This document shows positions 60,303 through 64,000 of a stretch of DNA of 64,000 nucleotides, in pieces. A program made the position numbers and the translations under genes. The stretch lies in NCBI RefSeq assembly GCF_037975245.1, contig NC_092562.1, positions 17,869,521 through 17,933,520 of the forward strand, in the 5' to 3' direction. This stretch comes from Apostichopus japonicus (taxonomy: Eukaryota; Echinodermata; Holothuroidea; Aspidochirotida; Stichopodidae). The notes beneath the pieces are model-generated. The model saw only the letters and a program-made list of their open reading frames with translations, was not told where the DNA came from and did not search any database. Position 1 is the stretch's first letter, and each line of letters begins with the position of its first letter.

Positions 60303-63300
60303 ATGCAAAAAGCAGACTTTACCATGGATCATGAACCTCGACTTGAATACAAGGTATGTATTTTTATGAAGCCATATGTCCGACTGATGGAGAGAAGAAA
60401 TGATAATGCTTGCTTCCTTGCGTGCAGCGCAATCGCCGGCGAGTCAGTGGCGGCGGAACCGGGGGGGGGGGGCTCAGCCCCCAATAAAAAAGTTGAGGGG
60501 GCAAATGCATGATAAGCCCCCCCAATATTTACCAAGGCTCCGAAACGTGCATCTGCCCATTTTTCAATGCATACTTGTCGATCTGTCCGATGCACACGTA
60601 TACTATACAAGTGTAATAATTTTAGTAAATGCTGGGGGACCCTCGGCCCGTCCCCTGGCTATAGACCACATTGTCACCCCAACCGCTTCTTCACGCCCCG
60701 TGAAAAGTGGAAGCAGTGAGTGTGAGTACCGGTAAGCTCAACACAACTTCGTCTTAGGCCAATGACTTGCCTCATTTCAGCCAGTTCTCCAACATCTCCT
60801 TACTCAGTGGCGAAGCGTCCATACAGTCAGGGGCGGATGCCCCCCCCCCCCACCCCCTGACGGACTCAAATAGACTGCTGGTGCCCTTTTCAGCTTTTCA
60901 CTACTTTTAACTTATTCGCGATTATTGACTATTTGATTGCGCTCTCATCTATCTATTGACATTTGTCATATTCTGTTGGTGTAATTTTCCGACAAAATGG
61001 CGATGACACCTATTTATTCTCCGTTTATCTGCAAATTAGCAAGGCCCGGAGAGGGTCATTTCCTGCAATCTAGGGAGTATCTTTACTCAAAAAATTTCTG
61101 TACGCTCCGCACCAACCTGTGGTGGCGCTCCGCTTAGATAGTGTCGAAAGTGCCCCTACAGACCATTCTTGCCCCCCCCCCGACCAATACCCCTAGCTCC
61201 GCCACTGCCCTTACTACACTCAAAAAACGTCTTTGCGAGAACACTACGAGTAATAGCTACTCTCTTAAAACACCATCGGATATACAAATAACAATGTTTT
61301 TACAGACTTTTACGTGTAATCTGAGAAATTGCAGGCTTGAGACCCATATTTTAGGGCTAGGTATTCGAAGCATAAAACACTCGGGAAGTGCCGTTTCCGG
61401 CCATCTGGGGGTTTGAAAAAACCCAAAATTTTCTTGTACGCTCCGCGCCAACCGATGGTGGCGCTCCGCTCAGATAGTCTCCACACATTAGCCCCCCCCC
61501 CCCAATAACTTTTCCGTTCCGCCGCGACTGCGGCGAGTCGTACGGTCGAACAGCTGACCGATACCGCAGATTCGAAGCCTAACCGGACCGAGTTGACGTA
61601 TTGTTAATCATCATGTAAGATAGTGTCGTATAGATTCTAATCAAATTCCAAAGAGCAGATTTGTCATTATATCTAAATGTCGTTGCATTTCGGAGACGTT
61701 TGCAGCTGCACTGATCTTTCAGCATGTCAAATAAATATACCCTACCTGCAGCTGCATAAAAATAGTAGAGACAATTTTGTAACGACTATATATTTATATG
61801 TCATGCTTCAAAAACATTGTACTGACAGTGTGAACATCATGTTTGTATCACATTAAGTTTAGTAATTGTTCATATTGTCAGTATACGTTGTGTATTGAAG
61901 CATGATAAGAGAGGACACATATATAGCGTGGTATTAGCTTTGAAAACTTGTCCTAACTGGCTGTCCATATAAATATATGTAACTGTGTTATCTTGCTCTT
62001 CAGGGACATTTCAGTGGTGCAATACAGTTGTATATGGCCGTATGAAATGCATACATTTACTTTAATAAATTAATAAATGATAAGTTATTAGGTGACGTCA
62101 CACAATACGATATGTACATGCACACTGAATGACTTGGTCTCTATTAGACATTAGTCAAAGGAGGGAAATGTCCATATTTAAATTATTCTGCTGCAAATTT
62201 CAAGCTATCATCTTTTGGTTCCCGATTTACCGACGATTTCTAAATTTTACCCCCATCCCCTCTCTATCTCTCGGTGTGCGTGTGTGTGCTGGTGCGTGAA
62301 TTTTGTGTTTGTTGAGGTTAAGGGGGGGGGGGGGGAAGGGGAGAATTAAAAAGTGAGAAAATGAAACAATGGATTATTTTTGCAGAAAAAAGATCCCTTA
62401 GAATTTAACCAATTCTTTCGCGATTTTCAGAGGATTGAGATGACCATAAAGGGGATTCGGGTGGTGAAACTGGGAGTCGGGTCAAAGCCGGAAGAGGTGA
62501 ACCCTAATGTGATCTGCAAGAATTAATCAAAATCTTGGCAGTCTGTATAACCATTCGATTTTCATGCAAAGGAACGTTTTCATTGTATCCCTTAGGGTAA
62601 GGATAGGACCACGCTGTACGTGGTGGCCATAACAGTCATTGTTGTGACTATCCTGGTGGGATTCTTTGGTGTATTTTATTTGCTGCTATCAGCACCAGAA
62701 CCAACGGTTATTAACAACTTGTCAAATGAGGTCGAATCCGAAACCCCAGCTCCCATTTCACGGGTAAGTATACCATGATCACAGTGTGAATGAGGGTCCT
62801 GATGGGGAGTCTGGCAGTTGGAGAGGGCTGGAAGAAGAGGGGTATGTGATCGACAATTCAGTGCACGCTTACACGGTGTCGTCCGAACGTACAGTGACGT
62901 GCATAGGATTTCAAAGGTGGGGGAAAAGGGGCAAAAATAAATTTCCTCCCACTGATTTAGGTGAACTTTATTATTGGACCAGAGGCGAGTCAATGACTTA
63001 TCAAGGTGGAGTGTGGCACATGGGATCGTTGAAGCCCACTCACATGTAGGTGTGGGGTCCGACCCCCCCCCCTCGCCCCCGGCAGACAAAAAGTAAAATC
63101 GTGGAAGTCAAAAGGTGCATTATTTGGCACATCCGACTATTCATTGTCACTATCTCTCGCATCTATCAAAAGTCAAGTTGTAGATTGGAAATTTTACTGC
63201 TATCTATTTTCCTTTATTTCAGAGTGTATCGTTCGACATGGGTGATGGTGTGGAACACTGGGAGAAAACGACAGCCGATGGTGATATGCTTACCATCCAG

Positions 63301-63862
63301 AGTCTTGATGAGAATTTTATTGCAATATTTGACCATGGAAGGGTAACCAAGCAAGTTTTGGGGTTTATGAAGTGGTATATTATGCGATGGAGAGAGAGTG
63401 AGAGGGGGTGTAAGGGTATGTAGTCATTACAATTTTCGGGCTATTTATGATTCAGAAGTCATCTCTAAGTAAATGCTTTGATGGGTTTTTTTAATGATTT
63501 CCTTTACTAGTATATAGGAAAGGAGAAAAGGGACTCTCTCGGGGGAGTCATGACCCCCCCCCCCCTTTCCCCACCATGTCGTAATCACACTTCGATCAGT
63601 CAGAAAAACGGTCCTCTTTTCTCCACCTGAACACTTTGTTTCCGGTTGTGAAACATTTAGTTCTCATAAAATGAACAAAATTAATCCGAATATCTAAGAT
63701 ATTTCCTGTTATTTTTTTCTGCAGGAAATAACTATGTTTAAGAACCTGACGTCTTCTAGATGTTACTTTAGTCATTTGGACGAAATTCCTGACATGGGAA
63801 TGAATGACATGGATAACGTTCATCCATTCTACTTTAGAGAAATAGAGCTGGGATCAGATTCG
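60303..63862 (+). CDS. BRICHOS-domain type II membrane protein, 5' part (exons 1-5, continues beyond window)
   Basis: Five exons, all with phase-0 ends: 60303-60353, 62431-62496, 62596-62763, 63223-63342, 63725-63862. The product so far is 181 residues. It has a 45-residue charged N-terminal tail starting MQKADFTMDHEPRLEYK, one membrane span (about 46-70, LYVVAITVIVVTILVGFFGV) and no signal peptide, then a lumenal linker and a BRICHOS-type start. FIAIFDHGR followed by EITMFKNLTSSRCYF puts an Asp 16 residues before a Cys, the same spacing as in chondromodulin (DF...EKC). NLT is a potential glycosylation site. BRICHOS proteins of this build (chondromodulin, tenomodulin, ITM2) are cleaved membrane precursors, and BRICHOS acts as an anti-aggregation chaperone for its own peptide. 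The second Cys and the C-terminal peptide lie outside the window, so the subfamily cannot be set. Exon 2 is the weakest call (donor GAG|GTGAAC). Its intron 1 carries a nested transposon. Confidence 0.8.
60445..61530. mobile_element. hAT-like element in BRICHOS intron 1 (outer of a nested pair)
   Basis: The ends are CAGTGGCGGCGGAAC and, inward from the right, CAGTCGCGGCGGAAC. Both are followed by long G runs reading inward. The flanks are perfect 8-bp duplications CGGCGAGT. It contains a second element at 60805-61207 and carries the shared core block at about 61385-61480. No transposase frame. Confidence 0.85.
60805..61207. mobile_element. hAT-like element nested inside the 60445-61530 element
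   Basis: The ends are CAGTGGCGAAGC and, inward from the right, CAGTGGCGGAGC. The flanks TCCTTACT and CCCTTACT form an 8-bp duplication with one mismatch. Poly-C lies inside the left end and precedes the right end. The core block recurs at about 61033-61140. It must have inserted after the outer element. Confidence 0.75.
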
Positions 63863-64000
63863 GTAAGTAAGATATAATGATCACAACTGTAGTTTTGTTA
63901 TAGGGTAACAATGATACATTTTAGAAATTATTGTTAAATGTCATCTAAGCCGGCCGCACAGCTGTCATAATGGTGATTTTATTGGGTGGAATAAGATATG

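Overview
The window is AT-rich animal nuclear DNA. It holds multi-exon genes with canonical GT-AG introns, tRNA-derived SINEs, hAT-like DNA transposons and many runs of G or C. The proteins are deuterostome-like, and the repeat style (poly-G tracts, SINEs with an ATAC-type tail) suggests an echinoderm, possibly a sea cucumber. The species is inference; nothing in the window proves it.

Layout, left to right. (1) 2.7-4.5 kb, + strand: the last two coding exons of a gene I do not recognise, ending in a lysine-rich tail. (2) 4.5-12.9 kb: a region with no gene that I can support. (3) 12.9-27.6 kb, - strand: ORC1, the AAA+/BAH subunit of the origin recognition complex, complete in 14 coding exons (929 aa). 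(4) 27.6-29.2 kb: a short head-to-head promoter region with an E2F-like palindrome. (5) 29.2-34.4 kb, + strand: PRPF38A, a spliceosomal B-complex protein, complete in 9 coding exons (303 aa). (6) 36.2-47.0 kb, - strand: EIF2D (ligatin), a translation re-initiation and recycling factor, complete in 13 coding exons (593 aa) and tail-to-tail with PRPF38A. (7) 47-60.3 kb: a repeat-rich gap with MITEs, a 1.7-kb hAT element, a long hairpin, duplicated blocks, a SINE and a decayed non-LTR reverse transcriptase. (8) 60.3-63.9 kb, + strand: the first five coding exons of a type II membrane BRICHOS-domain protein (chondromodulin/tenomodulin/ITM2-like), which runs off the right edge.

Exon models were built by joining splice sites so that codon phase is kept across every junction and the product matches the known family along its length. 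All the internal lengths close in frame for ORC1, PRPF38A, EIF2D and the BRICHOS gene.

The three complete genes are housekeeping genes for DNA replication licensing, splicing and translation. They do not form one pathway. The most interesting points are: the ORC1-PRPF38A head-to-head pair, which I recall is also adjacent in human; an ORC1 5' splice site lying inside the tail of a SINE; a nested pair of transposons with target-site duplications in the BRICHOS gene; and a MITE family with two intact copies and clean 8-bp target duplications. I found no CRISPR array, rRNA, functional tRNA gene or novel multi-gene system.
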